DNA from: Gyrodactylus bullatarudis
Taxonomy: Eukaryota; Platyhelminthes; Monogenea; Gyrodactylidea; Gyrodactylidae
DNA: 64,000 bases
Direction of reading: 5' to 3'
NCBI GenBank assembly: GCA_012064415.1
Contig: SSNU01000112.1
Span: 62,001 to 126,000, forward strand
Shown: positions 26,101 through 37,193 of the stretch, piece after piece
How positions within the stretch are numbered: the stretch's first letter is position 1
Layout of the letters: the number at the start of each line of letters is the position of its first letter
Program-made: the position numbers and the translations under genes
The notes under the pieces: model-generated
Seen by the model: only the letters and a program-made list of their open reading frames with translations
What the model was told of the DNA's origin: nothing
The model's database searches: none

Positions 26101-29100
26101 AGATCTGATTTTATTTTTTCCATCCATCTCTCACTGAAAAACCGTAAAATTTTACAACAAATTTTCTAACGAGATCTTTGAATTTATGACCTGAAAATGA
26201 GTAATACAGATCGAAGCAATTGGTTTGAAAAATATCCAAATTTTTCAGTTATCATTAGAGCGTCAAAAATAGTACCAAAAAAAATAAAAAATAGTATTTC
26301 ATAAACTCAAAAATAAGTAGAAAAAAGTACTTTCAAGAAAGAGATTTTGAGTAAAAAAATAGTCCTCTACCGCAGAGTTTTTAGTCAATCTTGTGTCAAC
26401 AACATTTCTGATTTTTGTTCAAATTTTTTTCCATGATAGAAAATGACCCTTCAACTGTTCTTGTGCATATTTTACAAAATACAATGTATATCCTTTTAGT
26501 TGAAATTTGAAATTCATGAAGAAAATATAACAAATAGTACTTTTTTGAGGCCCTAGTTATCATATATTTCTCTTCTTAAATTCTAACGTCACCTTTGTTT
26601 TATTAAATTTATAAAAAGAGATAAATTAATTATGAATTTATTTATAAAATCTAATCAAGTCCATGTTCCATGTGATAAACTTTCTCTGACAGAAAAAAAC
26701 CATAAAGAGTTCATCTCAGGTGATTTCTTTTTCATTTGCAAATGCTATGATGCTGTTTAAAATTAAAAAGCATAAGATGTTTTGTTGGTTTCCCTTCTCA
26801 AGTTATCTATCCAGTTGTAAAAATTCATTTTCGTCTTACATGAAAACCAATTTCTTAAAATAGTGATAGTAGCTTGATGAAGAAAACCCAATCTCTTCTT
26901 ATATTATAATAGACGTTTTGGTTTTCAATTTATTCTAGACAAGTGGAAGAATGTTTGTCGAGAAATTTTGATTTCAATCACGTTTAAAAATTAGGATAAA
27001 AATTACTCTCAATGTCTGGTAATTATATTACACATTAATATGTTATTCTTTTTTTAAAGTAAAATTCCTAATTGAAAAAACAGAAAAAATTTTCCCTGTA
27101 AAAAGACAAAACTTGGAATTAGAATGATTATTTTGAGCTATTCATTTAGTTCTTACGGGATGTTTTCAATCGTTTCTTGGTTGATTTGAGAATTTTGTTT
27201 GATCTATTGTTTTAATCCGACTTTTTATGAGCTCATGGTTCTTGCAATATATCAGATTTTATGCATCTCGAGATATAAAAAGGAAAATAGGGAGCATTTT
27301 TTTGTAATTTTGTTATCCATTGACTCGATCTTGGGACATGTTTGAATCAAGATTTCTCAAGATTTATTTATCAATGATAGAGTCTAAGCCTAAGCTTAGA
27401 ACAACTGACTGAAATTAGAAGATATCGTACTATAACGAAAAAAAATCAAAAATATTTACTTACATGCGGCTGTATAACTCATTGGCCATTCCAGTCCAAA
27501 GAGACTGGAGCGTAATATATAAAATTATGTCAGAACTTAACAAGGAATTCATTTGTGCTTTTATTTTTCTGTTTAGAGAGTTTTTAAGACTATGTTTCTC
27601 ATAGAACATAAAATTTTCTCTTCAAAGGAACTCAAAAAACCCTGTTTTATGTAGATCTACTTGTAAGCGACCAATCAAATTGAGGGTTTTGGACCACACC
27701 TTTGGGTTAAAACTTTCGAATATTTTACCTTCTCGGGCGTTAATGTAAAATCCTACATTGTATATGGAATGATACTTTCTTTAATACACCAAACTTCCTA
27801 AAAAATGTATGAGAGTTAAACCGGACGGTAAGAACTTTTTTGCTTGATTACTTATGAGTAGGAGTATGAAATTTATATTTATTTTAGAAACCAGGTGACA
27901 TTTTGTTTGGTCATAAATGGGTTATTTTTCATCATTTCGAGCCGAAATTTTTGCATTGGCTTATTCTTTTCATATTCTATCGTTATGCCAATTTTTATTC
28001 AATTTGCTTCAGCCAAAACAAAGTTAATTTATTTTCGTTCAATCATCATGAAATTAGCACCATTCGATACAGAATAAAAAGTTATCATATTTAAAGCTAA
28101 AATATTATTTTATCTAAGATATATGAAGGTTCAAAGACGAGACCGGTTTTGTAAAAAGTTTTAGATTCAAGTTTTTTTCATGGGGTCTTCTAACGTAAAA
28201 ATTTCTATAGACCCCCTTTTTCGGCAATCACACATCATGAGATTTGTTCACTACTGTACAAACAAAAACCAGTCTTTCCTTTTAGACCTTTGAGGAATAG
28301 GTTGGGGGGTATACAAAAAGGGTTAAAAAAGGACTAAAAGTTGTTCTTTGTTTGATAAGTATGTTTTGACTTGCCGTTTCGAAACATCAAAACTCTTTGA
28401 TGCGGATTCAACACCATACAGTTCTGCTTCTTTTGCGATATCGACTTTCTTCTTCAATATAAACGAATTGTTAGGAATGATCTTGAGTAAAATTAAAGAA
28501 AATTAATAATTAGATAAAGGATAATTAATTAAACAGAGAGTTAACTTACGGTTCGAAGATATTTATTGATAAATCTTCTTAACCATTCCTTGCCAACTCT
28601 AACATCGTGGATGGCTTCTAATCTTTGAAACTCTTTAAAGAGTTTTTCATATGTCAGACCCTTTTTGATATGATTACAGTATTTAATCATATCGACCTCG
28701 AGTTTTTCAATGGCAGTCAAGCGAGAAAACTTCTTCACTGCAGCCTGAACTTGGTTAACTGTATATTCTCTTTGGCGAGCAATTTCCTCATATGTAAGGT
28801 AATTATCGCGAAGTGTGACAATTTTCAATTGTTCTCTTAGATTAAGTCGTGTGGCTCGTGGCATGTTGCAAAAAATAATGCTAGATTTCTTGAGTTGTTA
28901 ACAGATTGAAATAAAAGCCAATAGGAGTTGAGGACCCCATTGAACTGATTCCCATCTCTTCAACGATGGAACACAAACATGCTTATTGAGAGAAATGATG
29001 AGAGGGGGAGAGAAAACGAAACTCATTCTTAAAAACACTTCAATTTCTATTTAGTAAAACATAAACATATTGAAGGATTTACAGAACAGAAGTGATAACT

Positions 29101-32100
29101 TAACATTGATAACCAAAACAATCCCATCTTTTAGTCCTTTTTTAACCCTTTTTGTATACCCCCCAACCTATTCCTCAAAGGTCTAAAAGGAAAGACTGGT
29201 TTTTGTTTGTACAGTAGTGAACAAATCTCATGATGTGTGATTGCCGAAAAAGGGGGTCTATAGAAATTTTTACTTTGGAACCTTCGTCTTCGAACCTTCA
29301 TATATCTTAGATAAAATAATATTTTAGCTTTAAATTTGATAACTTTTTATTCTGTATCGAATGGTGCTAATTTCATGATGATTGAACGAAAATAAATTAA
29401 CTTTGTTTTGGCTGAAGCAAATTGAATAAAAATTGGCATAACGATAGAATATGAAAAGAATAAGCCAATGCAAAAATTTCGGCTCGAAATGATGAAAAAT
29501 AACCCATTTATGACCAAACAAAATGTCACCTGGTTTCTAAAATAAATATAAATTTCATACTCCTACTCATAAGTAATCAAGCAAAAAAGTTCTTACCGTC
29601 CGGTTTAACTCTCATACATTTTTTAGGAAGTTTAGTGTATTCAATAAGAATCTATAAAATGAAACGAATTCTTCTCGTGATTCAAATTTCAACCATAAAG
29701 TAATCCTCCTTTGTCGAAATTGCTTGTTTTTACATTTTTCAGTGCACTGTTTTTGTTTCTTCATCTATATCTCATGGTTGTTGGAACCCCTTATTTCTTT
29801 CATTTTGTTAGAGAATAATAAAATGTCTAAATAAACAAGAAATAAAGAAAACCTTAGAATAATTATAAATCTGTTTTTATGCAAATGAAAAGATTTTTTT
29901 TTATTTTCATAAAGCTAAATTATCCTTTTTAGGAATGTATCACCAATGAATAATGTTTCAGATGAATTTAACAAGCTTTTTTTGATACAATATCGAGTTT
30001 TAAAAAGAAACTCTGATGGGCCAACAAATCAACCTTAGAGAGAATGATATAAGTTGGGGAATATAATTTTTGAACTATTTATGGAAATACTTTTTTACTT
30101 TGGCACTAGTTTTGAGTATAACTCTTTCATTTTATTTATTCTGATTAGAATATTATCGCGTGTACTCATAAGTAAAATTTGTAATTACAGCCGGGTTATG
30201 CCAAATTCTGACTCTTTGGTTTTTAAGGTAGGATAAATTTAACAAATTTATTCCTTGCTTTTTTTCGTTATATGATCAATAATTATTGATAAATTATAAT
30301 TATAATAACAAAAGCAAAGTTTGGTCACGAGTTATTGCTAGTAGGATTTCTATTCAAAAAAAATATTCCTAAAATACAATATACTATATTGAAAAAACCA
30401 GTGTCAAAACTGAAGAGAAATCCCCTAACCAATCCTAATTCCAATGAAGAAGTAATGGGTCTATATTTGTCACATGACTCTCTCTTAGAATTGACAATGA
30501 ATTACAATTAGAATTTTGTAGTAGAAAGTTGGATTTCGAAATTTTCCGACCTGGTTATGACAGAATAAACCTATGGATTATAGACTAGTTTTTATCAATT
30601 TTCAACTACCTTGGCCCATTTTTGCTATTCCAAATGATATATTGCTGAATATTGCTTCTTCTTAACTCTCGTCCTATTAATTAATTTATTTCATCTCTGT
30701 CATTAAGTTTTGGAATTTATCTGTAAAGATATAACTAAACTAAGCAGTAGCATACTTTGTTTTAATAATATTTCATTCAATTTCAAAAATTAAATTTCGA
30801 ATTGGCGCGATTTTGTAAAATCAACTAATACTAAAAGAAATTTATATAACCCATCAATAAAACTACATCAGAGAGGTGTTGAGACTTGACAAAATACGTA
30901 TTTCTCAAAAATAAATTCATTTCTTTCTTGAAAATGTATTTTTACGCGCAATAAATTCTCAAGATCAATAATAATTACTTCAAAATTTCTCAGGTGAAGT
31001 AACCTACAATAAACAAACAGACTATCATGATTTCACCTGTCCCCTGTGTCGTAAACGGACCCAGTTGCCATTGGGGGGAGTGAAAAAGTTACCAGATAAC
31101 TTTCTCATTAGTGGTCTCAATGATTTGGTCAATAAGAGTAGTGTCTCTCCCAGTGTCTCGATTGAGTTTAACGAAAACCGAAATTCAGAATTCCATGATC
31201 CCCAAGGGGACTTTAGTGATCAAGAGCAACAGAATTATGAGAAGAGTGACTTCCTAACGACACTTCCGGTCAACCGAGATCGGGGATTCACAAAACCGGT
31301 CCTATCTCATTGTGAAATTTGCTCTCAAGTGAGTTTCTCCCCTCTAACTCTGTTTAAATTTGTCGTATTGTAATTAGTTTAAAAACATGGTCTGATTAAC
31401 ATAAATCTGATTTTATCTACGCAGGTTCCTGGTGTGGATCGTGGTCGTTCTACAACACCGACTCGAGACTCAAAGCGTAATACAACACGAGCAAGATCAG
31501 CCCATCTCCAGACAACACCGAATGCCCACTCAAAATGTTTGGATTGTAATAAGCTTTTGTGTAAGGAATGTGTTGATCGTCACAAATCAATGCATGTAAC
31601 CAAATCCCATGCCATCTTTGAGTTGGCTTCCGAAGTTCAAATTGCCTGTACTACTCATCCGGAAGAAATGGTCCGGTTCTACTGCCAAAAGTGTAATCAA
31701 TGTGTTTGTGTCTTGTGCACATTTCATATTCACAGAGATCATGAGGTTTGTTTGACCCATTTTGTAGTATGCAGAACTTTGTTCATTTTACAATTGTGAT
31801 TTAGGCTCATAAGGAAGATTAGAGAGAACAAGCGAATAATAAGTGATAAACGTTTTATTTCGCCGGGTCTCTTCAAACTTAATCCTGGCCTTGAATTATA
31901 TACTTTTACTATGCAATTATTTCTGCTTCTCCATTGGTTTAAGAAATCCCTCACTCAGGGGTAGGTGGGAGCAATGGCCTTCCTGTATCCATGGACTCAT
32001 TACTTTTGTCTCCTCATTAGATAGGGGCCTTTCAAGAATCCATCGATTAGCAACTGAACACTATTTCTCTTACGTTTCCGCTTAATTGCAGGTTGGTTTT

Positions 32101-34199
32101 GATTTTCAACCACTCTTGATTTCTTAGGTTTTTCACATTTCGCCAACTCTATGCTAGTTGCTGGGACTGAACTCTGCACTTGTGTATGGTGATTATTGGC
32201 TACAGCCAACTTCTCTTGGTTTTCCTCTCGATTTACACTTGTGCTTTGAGCTGAGCTAAATTTTGGTGAGGGTAGGCATTTGGGCTTGAGAATTTTCTCA
32301 ATTTTTGCTCAATTGCGTTCATTATATTCTTAGGTCATTAACTTTACCGAGGCCCTATCCTATTTTCATGAAGAAGTCAATGGAAAATTCGAGGTCTTGA
32401 ATAAGTTTAAACAGCAAACAAGAAATCGTCTCGAATCTTTGGAGAAAGCCAACGAGAGAATCGGGATTATCGAAAAGTCTATTTTAGAGACATCTGAATC
32501 TCTTAAACGTCAAGTGAGCAATTGGAAAACGTTTATAATTTTCTTTATATTTAAATTCAACTTTTGCAGATTGAAGAAGACGCCCAGGATTTGATAAGGG
32601 ATCTCCACAAGCGTATAGGCCGAATAAACATGGACGCAATCGAGAGACGAAGCCTTCTTGAAGAGGAAATTCAATCAGCCGACATTTTGCGTAATGAAAC
32701 TGAGAAAATCCTCGATGGCCATGAAATCCTTGTTCTGATGAAACGAAATTCGATCATCGATAAATTCAAAGTCTTTAACTCTGTACGCAATCAGACTAGT
32801 CTGAATGATATTCAGAAACAAGTTTACTTTCACCCGGGAAGTGTCAACATTGGATGTTTATCGGATTCGAGTGAGCCACCGAATTTAGAGGCGACCTCTG
32901 GCAAGACTAAAAATTCCGATATCCTTCATGATCCAGACAAGGTTGTCAATCAAACAGTGGTCAAGTAAATGATCATTAAGTTTTTTATCAACTTCTGTAA
33001 TTATAATAATTAATTAGAAGCCTTTTAAATGTTTCAATTCAAACGGATCTAATTGCCGAGAAGCCAGATAAACAAATGCGATCCCGGGGACTCAACACAG
33101 AAATGATACAGACTGAAGAAAAAGAAACCAACACTCATCCCAGGGGCTTGAATGTTCAAATTAGCTTCGCTGAGACCTCTGAACAAATGGAAGATAACTT
33201 TATGCAATTATCTGATGGACGAATTGTCTCCAAAATTAACGGGGAGGATGTCAATCTTGAGGAGATGGATAATCTGACCAGGGCAAGATTACGCAGAAAG
33301 TTTCGTGAAAAGTATGCTTTTATAAGTTGAATTTTGACTTGATGACGAAATTTTTGATCTTTGCAAAAAAGTGATAATTACAGCATAGTGTTTCCACTGG
33401 TTATTACTTCTTTTAGTGGCGAATTTCAATGAAGACGTGAAACACGTGTACATAACCAGTGACCAAACTAACCTTTAAATGGCTCCTCAAATTACCTGTG
33501 TTGACTGAGAGAGTTAATTATTACATCTTATTGACGTGAATTCATCTGTCTCTGTAATGTGTTGAGCACTCAAAATAGATGAAAATCATAAGTTATCGAG
33601 TTTAAAACTCTCTCTATCCCCTTTCCTTGTAGATTCAATTCTAACTCAAGTAAGCAGGGTTTCCTCTTTCTTTTATTATATCTTGATCAAGAAACAAGTA
33701 CATTTATCAGCTAATTGGTCTTTCATCCTGATTCGAAAAACTATTCGTTAATCTGATTGGATAAGCCTTACCATACAAAAAGGGCTCTGTTTTATTAAGA
33801 CCAATAGCTGATAAATAGACAATCAATAGAATTGGCCTGAATTTAAACAAGTTTCCTCATAGTACAAAATGAAAAAAATTATTTACTAGAAACATTAGTC
33901 TCAGATGATTAATCACTTTATTCAGAAAAGACACCAGAACAGAGACAGATTTCTTCACCATCTATGGAGGCAGTGCTCAACTCTAGTGAAAATAAATAAA
34001 GCATGCTTATTTTATTAGAAAAAGATTTTGAAGAAATAAAAATTTATTCCTAATTTCTAGGGGCCAAACCTTAGACGAACAGACGCCAGCCTCTTCAACT
34101 CTCACATCGCCCATTAGCAGTACCTCGAATATTCGGAGGACTTCATTGTACTCTTCAGTTGGCAATAGTTATAATGCTCGTCGTTACAGATATAGCTGA
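23138..34199 (+). CDS. TRIM-type RING / B-box / coiled-coil E3 ligase (7 exons, 615 aa)
   Basis: Exons: 23138-23321, 30994-31328, 31425-31745, 32334-32513, 32570-32964, 33018-33311, 34061-34199; joined length exactly 616 codons. The C3HC4 RING uses Cys32, Cys35, Cys47, His49, Cys52, Cys55, Cys77 and Cys80, with the last pair on exon 2, 7.7 kb away. The following LPLGGVKKLPDNFLI resembles the RING exit of TRIM2/TRIM3-like proteins. Exon 3 has two B-box-like zinc modules (CLDCNKLLCKECVDRHKSMH and CTTHPEEMVRFYCQKCNQCV) after an Arg/Thr-rich insertion. Exons 4-5 encode a BBC-type coiled coil. The C-terminus is a charged and then Ser/Arg-rich tail ending RRYRYS, with no NHL, SPRY or filamin domain before the stop. 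It is expected to act as a ubiquitin ligase; the substrate is unknown and the orthologue uncertain. Confidence 0.87.
23798..23866. repeat. Short repeat shared with 22012-22095
   Basis: Copy of the GAAACTAATAAGTGAAATTT repeat, in TRIM intron 1. Confidence 0.7.
24640..25140. repeat. Family A hairpin-type repeat in TRIM intron 1
   Basis: The block around 24822-24900 (AAAGTGGGAGGCTGATCGAA, then AGGATCAAGATTAGA) returns inverted around 25055-25135 (TCTAATCTTGATCCTGAAAA, then GATCAGCCTTCCACTTTC). The element can therefore fold on itself. Other members lie at 12664, 38595, 55425, 56735 and 58155. Confidence 0.7.
25826..25880. repeat. Family A terminal fragment
   Basis: CCTAGTTAATATGAAGATGG followed by GAATTTATGATTTTTACA matches the ends of family A elements at 56735-57008 and 58155. 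Confidence 0.55.
26320..26440. repeat. Dispersed repeat family D, copy 1
   Basis: Shares TAGTCCTCTAC, then TTTTTAGTCAATCTTGTGTC and AACAACATTTCTGATTTTTG with 60417-60545. Confidence 0.75.
27787..28340 (+). repeat. Left terminal inverted repeat of the TA-flanked transposon
   Basis: 554 bp from CACCAAACTTCC to GGACTAAAAG; pairs with 29128-29637. It includes the stop codon of the element's protein, because the last coding exon runs into the repeat. Confidence 0.9.
28323..28864 (-). CDS. Transposon-encoded DNA-binding protein without catalytic domain (2 exons, 157 aa)
   Basis: Exon 1 is 28864-28550 and exon 2 is 28481-28323, joined in phase 0 over a 68-nt GTAAGT...AAG intron. Residues 8-45 (LREQLKIVTLRDN, YEEIARQREYTVNQVQAAVK) look like a helix-turn-helix. 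Residues 85-105 include VGKEWLRRFINKY, recalling the CENP-B/Tc5-type second module of pogo transposases. Exon 2 (KKKVDIAKEAELYG, ASKSFDVSKRQVKTYL) resembles a psq/pogo-type HTH. The frame ends at a stop just inside the left inverted repeat. No DDE domain fits in the rest of the element. It may be a deletion product, or a retained DNA-binding protein acting as a repressor of transposition (inference). Family assignment is by motif memory only. Confidence 0.6.
29128..29637 (-). repeat. Right terminal inverted repeat of the TA-flanked transposon
   Basis: 510 bp, inverted relative to 27787-28340. Confidence 0.9.
31804..32318 (-). pseudogene. Inverted copy of the PIP-box-like repeat fragment, in TRIM intron 3
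   Basis: On the minus strand an open frame of about 105 codons from near 32318 ends at 32000 with IKRKRKRNSVQLLIDGFLKG and, after a few residues, RRQK. It aligns with the fragment at 20773-20966 (PAT..EL.K, QP, then basic run and QxxI-like box). The tail from 31999 to 31804 carries the shared AAGAGACCCGGCGAAATA block and ends CTTCCTTATGAG. Copies are diverged, so the insertions are not recent. There is no Met near the open end, so it is a 3' fragment of a larger unit. Confidence 0.5.
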
Positions 34200-34961
34200 G
34201 AATCTCATATATAAACCTGAGACAACAACTATGCTTCAAATCGTTATTACATATGCAAAAAAGAGAAATTTTTTTAGAGATTCAATTATCCCATGCGAGT
34301 GAGAAATTTCAAACTTTATTTGTTTCACAGACAATACCAATCAGCAGAATATTGTGCATTTTTTTCGACCAATTAAAAATCATTTGAACTAAACTCAATT
34401 CTCATTTGCTAATTTTTTTTAGAGAATTACAAGAGAATTGTAGCTTAACAAGGTATTACATTTTTATTATCTCTCTGGAATATTATTGATAACAATAATA
34501 GGATTAATTTTTTTTGGTGTATAAAAGGCTACACAGATCACAATAAGGTATCGATAGGAATCAAAATATACATTCATCACAATCTTGATTTCCTCAGAGG
34601 AAATGTAATAATACAATTTAACAAAATAAGAACGGAAAAATAAAACATTTATATTCAAAGAGGGAAAGACTTGTAAAATACTCTGTGTTGTGCTGACTCT
34701 GCCAAGAATATCTTGTGCTAGAAGATGTAGCAAAATAAAATTTTGCTTTAGGATAGGTAGATCTGTGAGTTTTATCATGATTCGACCTTGGTATCGTAAA
34801 TTTCAAGACAAGGTGCCCCATATTCAGTGTGTATTGTTATTATTATGCATTTGTAAGTTATAATTGATATTGTGACAACTGGTAATTGAAACTGAAATGT
34901 GTTTTTCTCGATTTGGAATGAATGAGGAGTGATGGCTCAGAGAAGAGAAGACAAAATAAAT
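34200..34961. other. Convergent intergenic region, TRIM and Rab GDI copy A 3' ends
   Basis: About 760 bp between converging genes. Bases 34890-34961 (GATTTGGAATGAA, GGAGTGAT) are homologous to 37080-37193 beside GDI copy B, so they are GDI 3' UTR and show that the duplication included the gene's end. Nothing coding is evident. Confidence 0.6.
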
Positions 34962-36444
34962 TCATTGTTCCTCAAGATTCAGGGAGGTCATCTTGGAAAA
35001 GTCGAATTTCTCACCAGTCGCTTGCTCGTAGAGTCTAACCACATCTTCGCATGTTGTCTCAAAGTGTGTAGTCGCATCGTAACTCTTGGATATGAACAGA
35101 TTGGTCTCCTTCGAGTCGACAACCGGCTCATAGAGATCCACAACGTGCATAAAAGATTCGATAATTGTGTTATCTTTTTGGATTATTTTGAGGCCAGCAG
35201 CAATTTCATCGTTTGGATTGCCATTCTCATTTTCAACTGTCGTAGCAATGAGAGCAAGGTAAAAGTCTTTTGCACAAACGTAGTTGTCGTATGAGCACAT
35301 TGTCACGTAAATATCTAAAATATGGGTAGTCTCAGTCTAAATTATATCTAGTGACTATAAAAAGACATGTAGATCGAGAGTTTCAAAGAGCTTCAAGTAT
35401 GCAATAGAAAAAAATTAAAGCAGAAAAAAGTTAAACTAACCATGTTTACGCCCGATTTGCTTCTGTGGTATAATCAATTGACAAGATTTAATGTTGGGAA
35501 CTATCGGCTTCTTCAGAATGCAAATGCATCGCACAACCTTGCCGACGACTTTGCATTTGTCAAGAGCATAGCTTGGATCACAAATGATCTTGTCACACTT
35601 GGCGATCTCACCCTCGGACTTGACACCAACTACTTTGCCATTCTCAAAGACAATCTCAGCATCAGGCTTGTTCAGCATATAGGTGCCCCCATATACAGCA
35701 GACAAACGAGCAAAGGACTGAGGTAACTCGCCTAGACCGTACAGCGGATAGAGGTAGGGAGATTTCTCGAATCTGGCCAAACTGTTGGAGTACAATTGGA
35801 CTTTTCTCACAACGTCAATAGCCTTTTCATTTTGCATGTAGGAGTCATCCTGATACAGACAGATAGCATGACCAATGAAATCTTTTGTATTAGGCTCAAG
35901 GTTGAAATTTTTGTAGAAGCATTCAATTGTCTTATCTCCGAATGATTCTATGACTTTAGGTTGGGTCAAATCCAGTTCGACAGCCCAGCTGAGGAAATTT
36001 TTGAAACGAGTCTTTTCAAAAAAGCCCATAATTGGGGATTGGACAGCTTCAATTTGATTTGCAGGCACTTTTCTGACTACTCCGTCAATGTAGACGTAAC
36101 TTCCTTCTATTGCTTTGAACTGCACATATCTTGTAACGCCAGATTTTACCAGAAGCTTGACTAGCTTTCCATCGCCCATGAGAAATTTTGGGATCAAATC
36201 AACGTTCCAGGCCCTTTTGTCGCCAAACTTGTCCTCGAAGGGCTTTTTGAAGAACTCAAAGAGCTTTTCGATCGGACTAAAGGAAGTGCTTTCGCCTCCG
36301 TAGTAGTCGTTGCGATCAATGTGTAGTACCTTTTTGGATTGGATTGAAAGGAGTCCGCTCAAAATGCATTCCTGGTAGATAAAATTAAAATTTGATTACT
36401 TTTAAACCTGTCCCTAGCACGATGTAGTCATACTTCTCATCCAT
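34962..36444 (-). CDS. Gdi: Rab GDP-dissociation inhibitor, intact copy A (3 exons, 442 aa)
   Basis: Exons: 36444-36400 (MDEKYDYIVLGTGLK), 36371-35441, 35314-34962; exactly 443 codons, the normal length for Rab GDI (443-447). Diagnostic stretches are YIVLGTGLK|ECILSGLLS, KKVLHIDRNDYYGGES, the RYVQFKAIEGSYVY block, CQLIIPQKQIGRK and [17 protein letters not shown] extracts GDP-bound prenylated Rabs from membranes and holds them in the cytosol for recycling. Intron 1 is only 28 nt (36399-36372) and is needed both to remove an in-frame TAA and to restore the family sequence across the junction. Intron 2 is 126 nt. The upstream 70 bp match copy B and then diverge near 36512. This copy lacks the head-to-head TMEM209 promoter that copy B has, so it may be controlled differently. 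Confidence 0.95.
36372..36399 (-). other. 28-nt intron in Rab GDI copy A
   Basis: On the minus strand it starts GTAATC and ends CTACCAG, with TTTTAATT as a possible branch region. Reading through meets TAA. Alternative donors either shift the frame or delete the conserved LGTGL loop. Confidence 0.8.
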
Positions 36445-37193
36445 TTTCAAATAGAATGTCAATGAAGATATTCGAACAAATTCTAGTTTGCATAAGTTAA
36501 GATAGTTATTTGTTTGAATGTTATTGAACAAGTTCATTTGATTTCAAAAATTCGAAATCAATTAATCTTTCTCTGAATTATAATTATTATTTTGGAATAG
36601 AAATTTTTATTTGATTATAATTATAATTTCATAAATTAAAAGTCGTAACTGCTGGAGGAACCTTTTTAACATCTCTGTCTCAAATTTTTAGAGCTTGACT
36701 GCTAGATTCAATGTCACTATTTGGTTTCAAATAGAGCATTGAGAGTATCTAAATGAAAACTATTTTACAAATCATTGATGTCACCTAGACATTGATGAAG
36801 TAATTAGAACAACACTGAGTCTTGTCAATCTTTAGGACCTGTTAAAAGGTCGAGAATGAGATAAAAATAATTAGATTCATTAGAAAGGAGCTTTTATTTC
36901 GGAACATAACTTTATTCAATACATCATCAATAAATAATGATTAGTGTGATTATGAGGCATATTCCATCATATTCTTATCAACTTGACAATACTAGTTACA
37001 AAAAACACCCAAATTCAATGTACTTATATTATGCGAGAGAAAATAAAATAAAAAGTTGAAACGACTAGTGTAATTCACGTTTGTCTTGATTTGGAATGAA
37101 AAAGGAGTGATAGCTTAGAGTGCAAAGAGAAGAAATATAACAGGAAATCACACGATCCAGCAGGAAAAAAGTGGACAAAATAAATAGATAAAT
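36445..37193. other. Spacer between the two Rab GDI copies
   Basis: It holds the copy A promoter side (similarity to copy B ends near 36512) and the copy B 3' UTR (similar to 34890-34961 from about 37080). The middle, 36513-37060, is unmatched AT-rich sequence with nothing coding. Confidence 0.6.

Larger units (their letters stand above)
27787..29637. mobile_element. Tc1/mariner/pogo-class transposon with about 0.5-kb inverted repeats
   Basis: The 1851-bp element is bounded by TA on both sides (27785-27786 and 29638-29639), the target duplication of the Tc1/mariner superfamily. Its ends are CACCAAACTTCC and the inverse of CACTAAACTTCC. The inverted repeats run 27787-28340 and 29128-29637 and are nearly identical; the left arm carries about 44 extra bases around 28145-28185. 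The roughly 790-bp centre encodes one spliced protein (28864-28323) that carries helix-turn-helix modules but no DDE/DDD domain. It sits in TRIM intron 1. High arm identity suggests recent insertion or arm conversion. Confidence 0.88.

Noticed and set aside
27462..27520. Minus-strand ATGGCCAATGAG... frame ending at GTAAGT
   Set aside because: Only nine codons before the donor and no following exon visible in TRIM intron 1.
27895..29529. Two identical 60-codon frames at 27895-28077 (+) and 29347-29529 (-)
   Set aside because: They are the two arms of the transposon's inverted repeat read in opposite directions; identity comes from the repeat, not from coding.
35442..36303. Plus-strand frames of 94, 67 and 62 codons over Rab GDI, repeated at 41547-42408
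   Set aside because: They are antisense shadows of the GDI exon, which is why they are duplicated.
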